Origin: an uncultured Oscillospiraceae bacterium
GTDB taxonomy: Bacteria > Bacillota > Clostridia > Oscillospirales > Acutalibacteraceae
Assembly: GCA_900544715.1 (NCBI GenBank)
Contig: UQWL01000011.1
Coordinates: forward strand, 11,741 to 75,740
DNA length: 64,000 nt
Direction: 5' to 3'
A program made the translations under genes and the position numbers. Position 1 is the first letter of the stretch. The number at the start of each line of letters is the position of its first letter. The notes under the pieces were generated by a model. That model ran no database searches and had not been told where the DNA came from. It saw only the letters and a list, made by a program, of their open reading frames with translations. Positions 18,326 through 27,337 of the stretch are shown piece by piece.

Positions 18326-18382
18326 GAGAGCAGACCATTTTCAAGCGGCTCGATTCCGTCCGCTCCGGTCTGCTCTCTTTTT
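18326..18382 (+). terminator. Terminator/attenuator-like hairpin just upstream of feoA
   Basis: GAGAGCAGACC pairs with GGTCTGCTCTC (18367-18377) across a 30-base interior that contains a smaller AGCGG/CCGCT hairpin; five T follow. Only 31 bases separate the T run from the feoA start. No plus-strand gene lies upstream, so it could be a leader attenuator of feoAB. A weak candidate promoter (TATAAA at 18274) precedes it. Confidence 0.65.
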
Positions 18383-18413
18383 CCATCACAAATAAGCAAA
18401 GGAGATTATTCTC

Positions 18414-18650
18414 ATGCGTAACATAGATTCCCTTGATAAGCTCCCCGTCGGGCAGACGGCCCGCGTGGATGAGCTTCGCCTCAACGGCAGCATCCGAAGG
18501 CGGATGCAGGATATCGGCCTGATCGAAGGCACTCCGGTGGAATGCCTGCAAAAAAGCCCCTCCGGCGACCCGGTGGCCTATTTGATCCGCGGCGCCGTTA
18601 TCGCCCTGCGCCGGGAGGATTCCGGCCGCGTTATGGTACATTTGAGCTGA
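18414..18650 (+). CDS. feoA: Ferrous iron transport protein A
   Basis: 78 residues with the SH3-like FeoA fold: LDKLPVGQTARVDEL, RRMQDIGLIEGTPVECL, and GDPVAYLIRGAVIALRREDS. Small cytoplasmic partner of FeoB. AAAGGAG lies 9 bases before the start. A short GCCGCC/GGCGGC hairpin (18664-18678) lies between feoA and feoB. Confidence 0.92.
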   Translation: MRNIDSLDKLPVGQTARVDELRLNGSIRRRMQDIGLIEGTPVECLQKSPSGDPVAYLIRGAVIALRREDSGRVMVHLS

Positions 18651-18710
18651 CGTTTCCCTGCGCGCCGCCCTAGGCGGCCCAACGAAGCATATCATTAAGG
18701 AGCGGTTTTT

Positions 18711-20870
18711 ATGGGATTGACTCGAAATTCGCACAAGGGCGAGCCGGTGGACGGCCCGCTGACGATTGAAAAAGAGGCGGAAAGCGACCGCGTGATTGCG
18801 CTGGCCGGCAACCCAAACGTCGGCAAGAGCACCGTGTTCAACGCCCTGACCGGCATGAACCAGCACACGGGGAACTGGCCGGGAAAAACGGTTGCCAGCG
18901 CGCAGGGCCGGCATGTCTACAAAGATACCGGGTATATCCTTGTAGACCTGCCCGGTACATATTCCCTGATGGCACACTCCGCTGAGGAAGAGGTAGCCCG
19001 CAATTTCATCTGTTTCGGCGGCGCGGACGCGGTGATCGTTGTATGCGATGCCACCTGCCTGGAGCGAAATTTGAACTTGGTTTTGCAAACACTCGAAATT
19101 ACCCCCCATGTTGCCGTTTGTGTCAACCTGATGGATGAAGCGCGGCGCAAGGGCATTCAAATCGACCTGGCCGGGCTGGAGAAAAAGCTCGGCGTGCCCG
19201 TGCTCGGGGCAAGCGCCCGCAGTGGAAAAGGGCTGGAGGAACTGAGCGAGCAAATGAGCCGGGCGGCGGCCGGGCAAAACGATGGTCAACCGCTTCAGGT
19301 CACCTATATCACGCCGGTCGAAGAAGCGCTCTCCATACTCATCCCGCTCATTGAGCAAAAAATTGCGGGAGCCGGAAAGCCAATCAGCAGCCGCTGGATC
19401 GCCCTGCGGCTGCTGGATGCGGATGAAAGCCTCCGGCAGCCCTTATCGGAATATCTCGGATTTGACCTGACGCAGGATGCGGAGATTCAAGAAAAGCTCG
19501 CAAGCCTTGCCAGCCTGTTTGAGCGGTACGGCCTGTCACAGGCCCGCATCCAGGATAAAATCGTTTCCGGGCTCGTCCGCGCGGCGGAACGCACCTGCCG
19601 CGGCGTAATCACCTATCAGCGGAAAAATTACGACGCCCGCGACCGGCGTCTTGATAAACTCCTGACAAACCGCTGGACGGGGCTTCCCGTGATGCTCCTG
19701 CTGCTGGGGCTGATCTTTTGGCTGACGATCACCGGGGCCAATTACCCCTCCCAATGGCTTTCAGCCGGGCTGTTCTGGATCGGCGACCGGATGACCGACT
19801 TTTTCTTGTGGCTGGGGACGCCGCCCTGGGTGGAGGGCCTCTTGGTACAGGGGATTTACCGAGTGCTTGCGTGGGTGATTTCAGTGATGCTGCCGCCAAT
19901 GGCGATTTTCTTCCCGTTATTTACTCTTTTAGAAGATTTTGGATATCTTCCGCGTGTTGCCTTTAATCTGGACCACCACTTTAAAAAAGCACACGCCTGC
20001 GGAAAGCAAGCGCTGACGATTTGTATGGGCTTCGGCTGCAATGCTGCCGGAGTGATCGGCTGTCGGATCATTGATTCCCCACGGGAACGCCTGATTGCGA
20101 TTTTAACCAATAATTTTGCCCCCTGCAACGGCAGGCTGCCGACCATCATCGCCCTGATTACCATGTTTTTTGTTGGCAGCGTGATCGCCCCGCTGCAATC
20201 GGCCGTATCCGCGCTGATGCTCGTCGGCGTAATTGTCTTAGGCGTTGCCGTCACCTTCCTGATTTCACGGCTACTCTCCGGCACAATTCTGAAGGGCATC
20301 CCCTCCTCCTTTACCCTGGAGCTTCCGCCCTACCGCCGCCCACAGATTGGCAAGGTGATTATCCGCTCGATTTTTGACCGCACACTTTTTGTGCTGGGGC
20401 GCGCCGTCGCCGTCGCGGCCCCGGCAGGGCTTATCATCTGGCTCGCCGCAAACGTCCAGATCGGGGGCGTGAGCCTCTTGATGCACTGCGCCCATTTTCT
20501 TGACCCACTCGCCCACTTGATGGGGCTGGACGGGGTCATCCTCTTCGCCTTTATCCTTGGGTTTCCCGCAAATGAAATTGTGATCCCCATCATTCTGATG
20601 GCCTATATGGCGACGGGGCATATCATTGATTTTGAAAGCTATGCCGCCCTCCATGAGCTGCTTGTGGCCAACGGATGGACGTGGCTGACCGCCGTATGCA
20701 CGATGCTCTTTTCCCTGCTGCACTGGCCTTGCTCCACCACCTGCCTCACCATTCATAAGGAGACCGGCAGCTGGAAATGGACGGCTGCAGCCTTCCTGAT
20801 CCCCACACTGACAGGGATGGCGGCCTGCATGCTGGTAACGTTTGTTGCACGCATCACGGGGCTTGCGTAA
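18711..20870 (+). CDS. feoB: Ferrous iron transporter FeoB
   Basis: 719 residues. The N-terminal GTPase domain shows G1 GNPNVGKST (residues 33-41), the HTGNWPGKTV switch, G3 DLPG (79-82) and G4 NLMD. A helical GDI-like region and the membrane domain follow, with the gate-type motifs FGCNAAGV and APCNGRLP. Imports Fe(II), important under anaerobic growth. No feoC is visible. Slightly shorter than the E. coli protein, as is usual in Clostridia. Confidence 0.95.
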   Translation: MGLTRNSHKGEPVDGPLTIEKEAESDRVIALAGNPNVGKSTVFNALTGMNQHTGNWPGKTVASAQGRHVYKDTGYILVDLPGTYSLMAHSAEEEVARNFICFGGADAVIVVCDATCLERNLNLVLQTLEITPHVAVCVNLMDEARRKGIQIDLAGLEKKLGVPVLGASARSGKGLEELSEQMSRAAAGQNDGQPLQVTYITPVEEALSILIPLIEQKIAGAGKPISSRWIALRLLDADESLRQPLSEYLGFDLTQDAEIQEKLASLASLFERYGLSQARIQDKIVSGLVRAAERTCRGVITYQRKNYDARDRRLDKLLTNRWTGLPVMLLLLGLIFWLTITGANYPSQWLSAGLFWIGDRMTDFFLWLGTPPWVEGLLVQGIYRVLAWVISVMLPPMAIFFPLFTLLEDFGYLPRVAFNLDHHFKKAHACGKQALTICMGFGCNAAGVIGCRIIDSPRERLIAILTNNFAPCNGRLPTIIALITMFFVGSVIAPLQSAVSALMLVGVIVLGVAVTFLISRLLSGTILKGIPSSFTLELPPYRRPQIGKVIIRSIFDRTLFVLGRAVAVAAPAGLIIWLAANVQIGGVSLLMHCAHFLDPLAHLMGLDGVILFAFILGFPANEIVIPIILMAYMATGHIIDFESYAALHELLVANGWTWLTAVCTMLFSLLHWPCSTTCLTIHKETGSWKWTAAAFLIPTLTGMAACMLVTFVARITGLA

Positions 20871-20910
20871 GATAAGTTCCCGCATAGAGAGAAGAGAACG
20901 CAACAAAGAA

Positions 20911-20953
20911 ATGCGAAGGAAGGCTCATAGGAGTTTCCTTCGCATTGCTTCTT
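20911..20953 (+). terminator. Intrinsic terminator of feoAB
   Basis: ATGCGAAGGAA / TTCCTTCGCAT perfect 11-bp stem followed by a T-rich tail (TGCTTCTTT). Confidence 0.75.
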
Positions 20954-21269
20954 TATAAAACATAGAAAAAAATTCGTTCAGACAACCCGCAAAAAGTATA
21001 AAGCTGGGATAACGAAAACACAACGCAATTCATTTGAATATGAACCAAAACAAACAACATCTAAAATACTGAAAATTTTTATTCTCACCAATTTATGAAT
21101 CAATGTTATCATTTTCCCCATCAAGGATTATGAGATTCTTCATTTATACAAAAACAATAATATATTGTTGACAGTTTCTATAAAATATAGTAGTGTAAAA
21201 ATTGGGAATTACCAGTTTGAACATATTAATTATTTTAATCTTAATACTTAACTAGAAGGAGAGATTTAT
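20954..21269 (+). promoter_or_regulatory. AT-rich upstream region of the Rhs locus with a candidate promoter
   Basis: Composition turns sharply AT-rich after the feoB terminator. A perfect TTGACA lies at 21168-21173, but the hexamer at the correct 17-base spacing (TAGTGT, 21191-21196) is weak and TATAGT (21186) is too close. AAGGAGAG precedes the ATG at 21270. Nothing else is seen. Confidence 0.4.
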
Positions 21270-21842
21270 ATGAGTAAAATGGTGAAACGAATCATCTGTA
21301 TCGCATTAGTAGTTTGTTTCGTACAGGTTTTTTCTAATGAATCAATTGCGGCATTTATAAAAGGAACATGTATCCCGTCTATAGGAATTTATACGCTTTC
21401 ACCAACAAATGAAATCGATATGGGACGGGCCGGAATTATCAAAGTAAATCAATTTAATCAGGAATTAATGGCGATCCGAAATGATATCGAGTTACCCGGA
21501 GATAATATGCCCGTGTCAATTTGCTTTTTTTATTCCTCTTTTCCTAATAATGACGGAAATGAAAAATGGAAAAACAATTATGCCATAAAAATTTCATGGA
21601 CAAGAGAGAAAAACATTGAATTTCTTAAAGAGGATGGAACAAAATCCATATTTGAAAAATCAGATACGATTCAGGATGGAAAGCAGAAATGGATCACCTC
21701 AGATGAACTTTCCAGTTTGGAAACCCTGTGGTTACCAGTAAATGCGAAGGATTTTTCACAAGCCGTGATGGAAACAATTCTAAAAAAAGTATATTATAAG
21801 GGAGAATCCAGAAATTCAAAAATGGAATTGTATTTATTATAG
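21270..21842 (+). pseudogene. N-terminal remnant of a secreted Rhs/YD-repeat protein
   Basis: 190 residues. A signal peptide is followed by LPGDNMPVSICFFYSS and, later, EDGTKSIFEK. These match the segment that precedes the YD repeats in clostridial Rhs proteins, where a long repeat barrel of over a thousand residues should follow. Here the frame ends at 21842, beside the Rhs core of the next frame. The entire repeat region is missing, so this is a collapsed locus. AAGGAG and spacing show that the start itself is intact. Confidence 0.65.
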
Positions 21843-21870
21843 AAATTATTGCTACGATAAAGAAAGTAAG

Positions 21871-22569
21871 ATGTATTATTTAAATTCCAGATACTATGTA
21901 CCGGAATGGGGACGCTTTTTGAACGCTGACACATATATTGATACAGGAACAGGTTTGATCGGAACCAATATGTTCGCCTATTGCGACAATGATCCAGTTA
22001 ATAAAATCGATCCGATGGGTAATTGGAGTCAGGAGGTTCATCAGGAATTGACGAAATTGCTTTCCGCCGATTTCAAAAATTATAATATTAATAATATTGC
22101 ATACTGGAATGCTGATACAGATGATACCTATTCGGCGTGGAAGTTTTCTTATTTCCCCTCCTATCAGGGAAAACACTTCGACAGACATATTCGTTTGAGT
22201 GAAACAAATGGAGAGGATTCGCGTGTCTATTATGGGACCAATTATTTCGATCAGGCTATCGCTGCATATCGGGCAAATAAAATAAACGAAATGAACAAAT
22301 GGTTAGGGTATGGCCTGCATTGTTATCAGGATCTATCGGCACATGGCAATATTGATGCCAATACATGGGCTTTGGCAAGCCATGTGGGGATTAATGCTGA
22401 TGAAACAAATTATATATGGGCAGATGATAAAGATCGCGGCCTAAGTTACAAAATTGGATGCGTGACCAAAATCCCGAATACAAGCGGAAGCTATAGAGGG
22501 CCTAGGTATGAAGAAGCATGCGTATCAACGGTTTTATACATGGCGCTCTTCAACTATGCCATTTCTTAA
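21871..22569 (+). CDS. Rhs core plus C-terminal zinc phospholipase C-like tip
   Basis: 232 residues from the first ATG; the frame is open from 21784 and already encodes Rhs-like sequence (RNYCYDKESK) before that ATG, so the true start is lost. Residues 1-50 are the Rhs core (YYLNSRYYVPEWGRF ... NDPVNKIDPMG), the usual junction to a variable toxin tip. The tip has W52, H57, H102/H106 and LHCYQDLSAHGN (H150, D154, H158), resembling the zinc-ligand pattern of phospholipase C. It could be made only by a +1 shift from the upstream frame or by internal initiation. Toxin function is inferred from Rhs architecture. Confidence 0.65.
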   Translation: MYYLNSRYYVPEWGRFLNADTYIDTGTGLIGTNMFAYCDNDPVNKIDPMGNWSQEVHQELTKLLSADFKNYNINNIAYWNADTDDTYSAWKFSYFPSYQGKHFDRHIRLSETNGEDSRVYYGTNYFDQAIAAYRANKINEMNKWLGYGLHCYQDLSAHGNIDANTWALASHVGINADETNYIWADDKDRGLSYKIGCVTKIPNTSGSYRGPRYEEACVSTVLYMALFNYAIS

Positions 22570-22587
22570 AGGGAGGGAGTTTGTTCA

Positions 22588-23310
22588 ATGGAGTTCTTGA
22601 TAACAGTCCTGATGCCCTATAAAAATCTTATTCTATTGCTGGTTCTGGTTACCGCTCTCATTATCTGTCTGATTTGTGTCGTTCGCTGGAAAAGAAAGCC
22701 GTTAAAAACGATTTTGATCGCCTCTGCCATCATTGCTGTTTTGACGGCGGGCGGGCTGATCGCCGGATTTTATGATGCGAGAGTTCGTCCGCAATACAGG
22801 GAAAGCGAGATTTCTGAAACAGACGCATCTGCCCTGTGTGAATCGATCATGAAAAATCATTTTGATTATGAAGATTTCCTGCCCAACCGTAAAAATGACT
22901 TTGTCAAACCAGTAGAATCGGGAGAACGCTATCCTTCATCCGGAGAAGGACTAAAAAAAGTTTCTATGAAATCTGTCACCTATAAAACCGCTTCTTCCAT
23001 GGGATTTTTTAAATTCGAATACCAAACAGAGCAGGACGCCGCGAATGAATACCAGAGGGAAAAGCAGCAATGGGGGGATGCACCGATTCGTGTTGTGGAA
23101 ACGGCACAATATCGGATCCTCATAGCCCCCCGCTCACACGAAACGAGATTTTTAGATTTTGAAACCGGAGACAGGTGTAGCTATAGTGAAGGGCTCATAC
23201 TGCAATATCAGAATTTTGTGGTCCGGATCGGAGAAGATACTTGGTGCAAAAAAATGATGCTACCAGATTTCATTCAAAAAAATAGGTTGTTTGACAAGGA
23301 CTATGTATGA
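22588..23310 (+). CDS. Membrane protein directly downstream of the Rhs tip (candidate immunity or partner)
   Basis: 240 residues. Two N-terminal membrane helices (ILLLVLVTALIICLICVV; TILIASAIIAVLTAGGLIAG) and a soluble ~170-residue extracytoplasmic domain with no recognised family. AGGGAGGGAG precedes the start, 18 bases after the tip gene. Genes in this position behind Rhs toxins often encode immunity proteins; that is context only. Confidence 0.6.
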   Translation: MEFLITVLMPYKNLILLLVLVTALIICLICVVRWKRKPLKTILIASAIIAVLTAGGLIAGFYDARVRPQYRESEISETDASALCESIMKNHFDYEDFLPNRKNDFVKPVESGERYPSSGEGLKKVSMKSVTYKTASSMGFFKFEYQTEQDAANEYQREKQQWGDAPIRVVETAQYRILIAPRSHETRFLDFETGDRCSYSEGLILQYQNFVVRIGEDTWCKKMMLPDFIQKNRLFDKDYV

Positions 23311-23376
23311 AAGAGACAGCTTAAAGCTGAAACGCATCCTGAAACCCATCCCACAGCAGAGATGATCAAACGGAAA

Positions 23377-23419
23377 CGAGGCTGGAGCAAACTTTTTGTT
23401 TTGCTCCAGCCTCGTTTTT
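23377..23419 (+). terminator. Strong bidirectional terminator
   Basis: Perfect 15-bp stem CGAGGCTGGAGCAAA / TTTGCTCCAGCCTCG with five T. Lies between the Rhs-associated membrane gene and the convergent GNAT gene. Confidence 0.9.
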
Positions 23420-23431
23420 ATTTGATTTCAC

Positions 23432-23878
23432 TTATTTCTCATCGTGCACCATCTGCTCATAGGGCAGGATTTCAAACCCATAGCGCTCATACAGCTTTTT
23501 GACGCGCTGGTTACGCGGGCAAACTTCCAAGCGGAATCGCCTTGCGCTCCCCTCATATTCCCGCAGCAGCCACTCCATAAACTGCGAGCCAAGCCCGTGG
23601 CCACGCGCCCGCTCGGAGAGATAGAGCTCCTCCAGCTGCACCGTTTGGCCGCCCGCCTCACAGCTCCAGTAAAGCACCATCAGCGCATAACCCACAACCT
23701 GCCCCTCATGCTCCAGAATGCAGCCGCGCAGGCCCGGCTCTCCCCGCATCAGGCAGTCAAAGGTATCCAGCAGTTTTTGATCGGAGATGGGAAAGAGCGT
23801 CCCCTCCCCGGCATAAAAATCCCTGCCCATGGCAAGATAACAAGCCTTATCTTCCGGCATAAAAGCACGAATCACCAC
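23432..23878 (-). CDS. GNAT family N-acetyltransferase
   Basis: About 149 residues. The acetyl-CoA binding motif A reads LYLSERARGHGLGSQFMEWLL, followed by RLEVCPRNQRVKKLYERYGFE. A GTG start at 23878 gives the usual VIRAFMPED N-terminus and has GAAAGGGG upstream; the longer ATG frame from 23980 would run into the kinase gene. Substrate unknown. Confidence 0.85.
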   Translation of the reverse strand: MVIRAFMPEDKACYLAMGRDFYAGEGTLFPISDQKLLDTFDCLMRGEPGLRGCILEHEGQVVGYALMVLYWSCEAGGQTVQLEELYLSERARGHGLGSQFMEWLLREYEGSARRFRLEVCPRNQRVKKLYERYGFEILPYEQMVHDEK

Positions 23879-23904
23879 AAAAACCGCCCCTTTCCCTAAT
23901 ATTG

Positions 23905-25569
23905 TTACTCGCCGGTAGACTCCTCCGGCACCACGGTAATCACAATCTGGGTAGCCTCTTTTGTTTCGATCTCGCCCCAAACCTTTACATAGATCACGGT
24001 GCCCTTTTTATAGCCTTTCCCCGGCGTCGTCAGCATCTCTGCAACCTTGCCCGCACGCTCCGGATCATCATTTTTCTCCACAATGGCACGGCATTGGAAA
24101 CCCATATCTTCTAAGCTTAATTTCACAGTGGCATAATTTTGCCCCGTAAAATCCTTCAGCGTAATTTCTTCATTCCCGCTGCTGAGAACTAATTTGATCG
24201 TTGAACCCTTGGGCACTTCCGTCCCATAGGCGATATCCTGAGAGAGTACAACATCCTTGCCCTGCGTATCACTATCCTGATATTCTGTTTCAAAGATAAA
24301 AGTGTTTGTATAATCCGGATTGCTCTTAATGTTGTTATAATTCAGCCCCCTCAAATCAGGCACCTTAACAAGCTCAGGCGCATTGGAAGAGGCCTGCGTG
24401 CTCGCTCCACCTGTAAAAAGCATGCCGATATCTTCCCGCCATACCGTCAAGGAGAGAACTGCAAAAATCACCAGGCAGGCCGCAATGCTGGCAAGGCCAG
24501 CAATCAGCGCTGTTTTCGAACCGGAGGCACTTTTTTTCCGCCCACTGGGGGTAGGCTCCTGATGGGGCACCTCCTCCTTCCCGGCATAGGCGATGGCGGC
24601 TGTGGACGTGCCCGGGGCAGCAGAAAGCTCCGCTCTCAGCTGATCCACCGTGCGCGTGCGGTCCTCCGGCAGAATTTGCAGCCCATTCATCAGCGCATTG
24701 ATGACATAAGCGGGGAGCTGCTCCGCAAATTTGCCGGGCACCATCAGCCGATCGTTCGTCACGCGGGAGGTCGCCTCCAGCGGCGTGCTGCCGATCAGCG
24801 TGCGATAAAGCACGGCGCTAAAGGCATAGATATCCGTCCAGGGGCCCTGCTGCCCCTCAAAGCCATATTGCTCAATTGCCGCATAGCCCGGAAACAGCTG
24901 CGCCGTGAGGTCTCCCCGTGCAGTGCGGGCCTGCCAGATGCTGAAGCCAGTAATCCGCATTTTTCCATTCTTCCCGACGACCAGGGTCGTGGGGGAAATG
25001 CCGCGGTGGATGATCCCCGCACTGTGCAGCGTGCCGAGGGTAGAAAGCACGGGCATAAATAGAATCCGCGCCTGCTCCCAGGAAAGATAGCCGGAGGGGC
25101 TGCGCAGGAGATACTCCCGCAGGCTGACGCCCTCCATATATTCGGAAATCGCATACGCGGTGCCATGATCCTCTACAATATCAAACACCAGGATCAGCGC
25201 AGAGAGCCCACGCATACGCGCCAGCTTGCGCCATAATTCCAAAAAGCTCTGATAACAATCCCGATATGTAATTTCACAGCCCGCCATCGGCGCGAGCGAT
25301 AAATCTTCACGGCGTTCGGCAATGGAATCCGGCAGGAACTCCCGTATGGTAACCGGCGCGTTCATCTCCAGATCCCAGCCCATATAGGTGGCGCCGTCGC
25401 CATTATCATCCAGCAGCTTCCCGGCCAGATAGCGCTCCGCCACGACTGTGCGCAGGGGCAAATACGGTGCAAGCTGCGGCGAATCCGCATGGAAGCCGCA
25501 GTATGGGCACTGATTCTCATCACCGATCTCGCGCATACAGCTCATGCACAGATGATCTGTATTCATCAT
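23905..25569 (-). CDS. Zinc-ribbon PASTA protein with a degenerate Ser/Thr kinase domain (pseudokinase)
   Basis: 554 residues. A zinc ribbon (C8, C11, C21, C24) precedes a kinase fold at ~45-320. The catalytic features are altered: the beta-3 lysine position reads VTIRE, HRD is HRG (188-190), the Asn of the catalytic loop is Thr, and DFG is GFS (208-210). DIYAFSAVLY of subdomain IX is kept. A membrane helix (~353-377) and two extracellular PASTA repeats follow, as in PrkC-type muropeptide sensors. It should therefore bind partners or muropeptides rather than phosphorylate. Start at 25569 chosen because GAGGAG lies 8 bases upstream. Confidence 0.85.
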   Translation of the reverse strand: MMNTDHLCMSCMREIGDENQCPYCGFHADSPQLAPYLPLRTVVAERYLAGKLLDDNGDGATYMGWDLEMNAPVTIREFLPDSIAERREDLSLAPMAGCEITYRDCYQSFLELWRKLARMRGLSALILVFDIVEDHGTAYAISEYMEGVSLREYLLRSPSGYLSWEQARILFMPVLSTLGTLHSAGIIHRGISPTTLVVGKNGKMRITGFSIWQARTARGDLTAQLFPGYAAIEQYGFEGQQGPWTDIYAFSAVLYRTLIGSTPLEATSRVTNDRLMVPGKFAEQLPAYVINALMNGLQILPEDRTRTVDQLRAELSAAPGTSTAAIAYAGKEEVPHQEPTPSGRKKSASGSKTALIAGLASIAACLVIFAVLSLTVWREDIGMLFTGGASTQASSNAPELVKVPDLRGLNYNNIKSNPDYTNTFIFETEYQDSDTQGKDVVLSQDIAYGTEVPKGSTIKLVLSSGNEEITLKDFTGQNYATVKLSLEDMGFQCRAIVEKNDDPERAGKVAEMLTTPGKGYKKGTVIYVKVWGEIETKEATQIVITVVPEESTGE

Positions 25570-25688
25570 TATGGTCACTCCTCATTGATGCACCCGTCAA
25601 ACGGGCGAGGCCCTCAAACGATTCGCCCCATCAAGGCAAATCCAAAAAATGCATCCAATCAACGGCAGAAATCTTTTGTCTAAAGGGT

Positions 25689-25718
25689 ATCATATCAAAT
25701 TCCGCTTATCATTGTCAA
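25689..25718 (-). promoter_or_regulatory. Sigma-A promoter of the pseudokinase gene
   Basis: Minus strand TTGACA (25718-25713) and TATGAT (25694-25689), 18-base spacer. Confidence 0.7.
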
Positions 25719-25738
25719 GCAACAGGGCTTCCCGCCGT

Positions 25739-25767
25739 TTGTGCCCGATGCGTGAAAATGATATACT
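25739..25767 (+). promoter_or_regulatory. Sigma-A promoter of the membrane-protein gene
   Basis: TTGTGC and TATACT with 17-base spacing and an upstream TG (extended -10), 45 bases before the start codon. Confidence 0.6.
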
Positions 25768-25812
25768 CCATTTATAAACGAAGCCTTTATCACTTCAGGA
25801 GGCGAATGGAAC

Positions 25813-26614
25813 ATGAATCGAAAATTTCGCAAGACGGCACGCGTTGTTTATCGGGAAAATTTTGCTTTTATTTTGCTGTGTTCCCTGCCTGTTTTTGGAC
25901 TTTTCCCTATGACAGACCTGCTTATACAGGCCGTTCCATCCTTATCCGCTCCCGGTTTTCCAGTTATTCTCCACCTGTTGAGCGGCATCTTGGGCGCGCC
26001 TCTTTTCTGCGGGTATCTAAGCGCCTTGGTGCATCTGCGAAAAACGAGAGAAAAACAGGGCCGCCTGCTTTTCCATTTTTATTTCCGCGCCAGCCTGGCC
26101 GGAAAATCCGTTTGTATCGGCTTTCCCGCGTTTGTGTTGCCGCTGCTCCTCACCACAGCCCCGCAGCCGGTTGGAACCATTTTGCTCATTTTGTATATGC
26201 CAGTTGCGTCAAAGCTGTTTTGGGCGGCCTATCTGTTCGTGAGCGATGAGTCGATTGCCGCATTTTCTGCATGGCAGGGCGCTAACATTCTGGTGGATGG
26301 TTCTGCCGGTGCCCGCTGTCCTGCTGGCCTGCATCCTGATCGTTCCTGAGCAGTTGGAGCTTTCTCTCGCGATTATTCTTTTCACCGGCTACCTGACAGA
26401 TTTGCTGGCCGGGCCGTATCTGATGCTCAGCATGGCGGAACTGGTCCGCTACCTGAGCACCACAAATCCGGAAGAAAGCAGCAGCACGCCCCGACACCCC
26501 GTCGGATTCGCCGATCGTATGTATGAGTGGATGCAGGGATTGCACGGCACGAACCTCGATCTCCCGGAAAACGATGTTCAAGAGCCTGACGCGGAGCCGG
26601 AAAACCGCAACTGA
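25813..26614 (+). pseudogene. Multi-span membrane protein interrupted by a frameshift
   Basis: The first frame (25813-26349) encodes four membrane segments up to AFSAWQGAN; the second frame (to 26614) continues with FWWMVLPVPAVLLACILIV and a further span, then a polar tail ending DAEPENRN. Removing one base near 26285 fuses them into a coherent protein of ~267 residues. AGGAGG precedes the start. Family not recognised. Either a recent inactivation or a sequence error. Confidence 0.6.
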
Positions 26615-26705
26615 GAGGTTGCTCCCCATGCATATTTGGCCGTATCCTGACCAGACTATTGATAAGTAGATCAAATATTTGGAAACGGTTTGCAGGGGTG
26701 GCAGG

Positions 26706-27251
26706 ATGATACCGATTTTTTTACTGGGCGAGGAGCGTGATGCGGCGCTCCGGCTCCCGCTTTGCCGTATTTTGGAGCGTTACGGAGGCGTGCTTCATAT
26801 CTGTGGGGCGCATGCCGCGCAATACGCCATCGGCCAGGCCCGGTTTTTATTGTGCGAAACCAGCCGTTTGGATTCCATCCAAGCGGAACAGGCCATCCTC
26901 ATTTTTAAATCCCGGCAGGCGGTTTCCAGCAGCCCGCTTTCCCTTTCGGATGGGGTTATATCGATTCTGGAAACAGGGAACGAGGCGGCCGCGCGCATGC
27001 TGCTGCATACGGGCGCCACTGCCCTGACCTGTGGGCTCACCGCACGGGATACCCTGACGCTTTCCAGCATTTCCGACACGGCTCCCGTGGTGACTATCCA
27101 GCGTGCCATCACCACATTCGATGGCCATACGCTGGAGCCCTGTGAAAAACGCATCGCGCTGCATACGCCGCTGCCCGATTATGCACTGCTGAGCATCTGC
27201 GCCCTGCTGCTGCTCACCGGGCACGCATCGGAAAACCTGTTGGAGTTGTAA
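26706..27251 (+). CDS. Conserved-looking hypothetical protein of 181 residues
   Basis: Starts MIPIFLLGEERDAALR; ATG at 26706 is preferred over 26679 because of the GGGGTGGCAGG stretch before it. No signal peptide or membrane helix except a hydrophobic C-terminus (ALLSICALLLLTG). The segment TALTCGLTARDTLTLSS followed by QRAITTFDGHTLEP resembles pieces of Mur-ligase-like proteins, but no P-loop is present, so no function is assigned. Confidence 0.6.
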   Translation: MIPIFLLGEERDAALRLPLCRILERYGGVLHICGAHAAQYAIGQARFLLCETSRLDSIQAEQAILIFKSRQAVSSSPLSLSDGVISILETGNEAAARMLLHTGATALTCGLTARDTLTLSSISDTAPVVTIQRAITTFDGHTLEPCEKRIALHTPLPDYALLSICALLLLTGHASENLLEL

Positions 27252-27283
27252 TACAGGCTTCGCTGTATTTTCGCCCAAAAATC

Positions 27284-27320
27284 AGGGGAAGCCGGCGCCA
27301 ATGCGCGGCCTCCCCTTTTT
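27284..27320 (+). terminator. Bidirectional terminator between the hypothetical gene and SASP
   Basis: GGGGAAGCCGGCGC / GCGCGGCCTCCCC imperfect stem with five T on the plus strand and TGATTTTT on the minus strand. Confidence 0.7.
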
Positions 27321-27337
27321 GCCGATTCAGGCAAACC

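Noticed and set aside
18193..18413. Possible Fe or NiCo riboswitch before feoA
   Set aside because: The conserved G-rich junction elements of that class are not present; only simple hairpins are seen.
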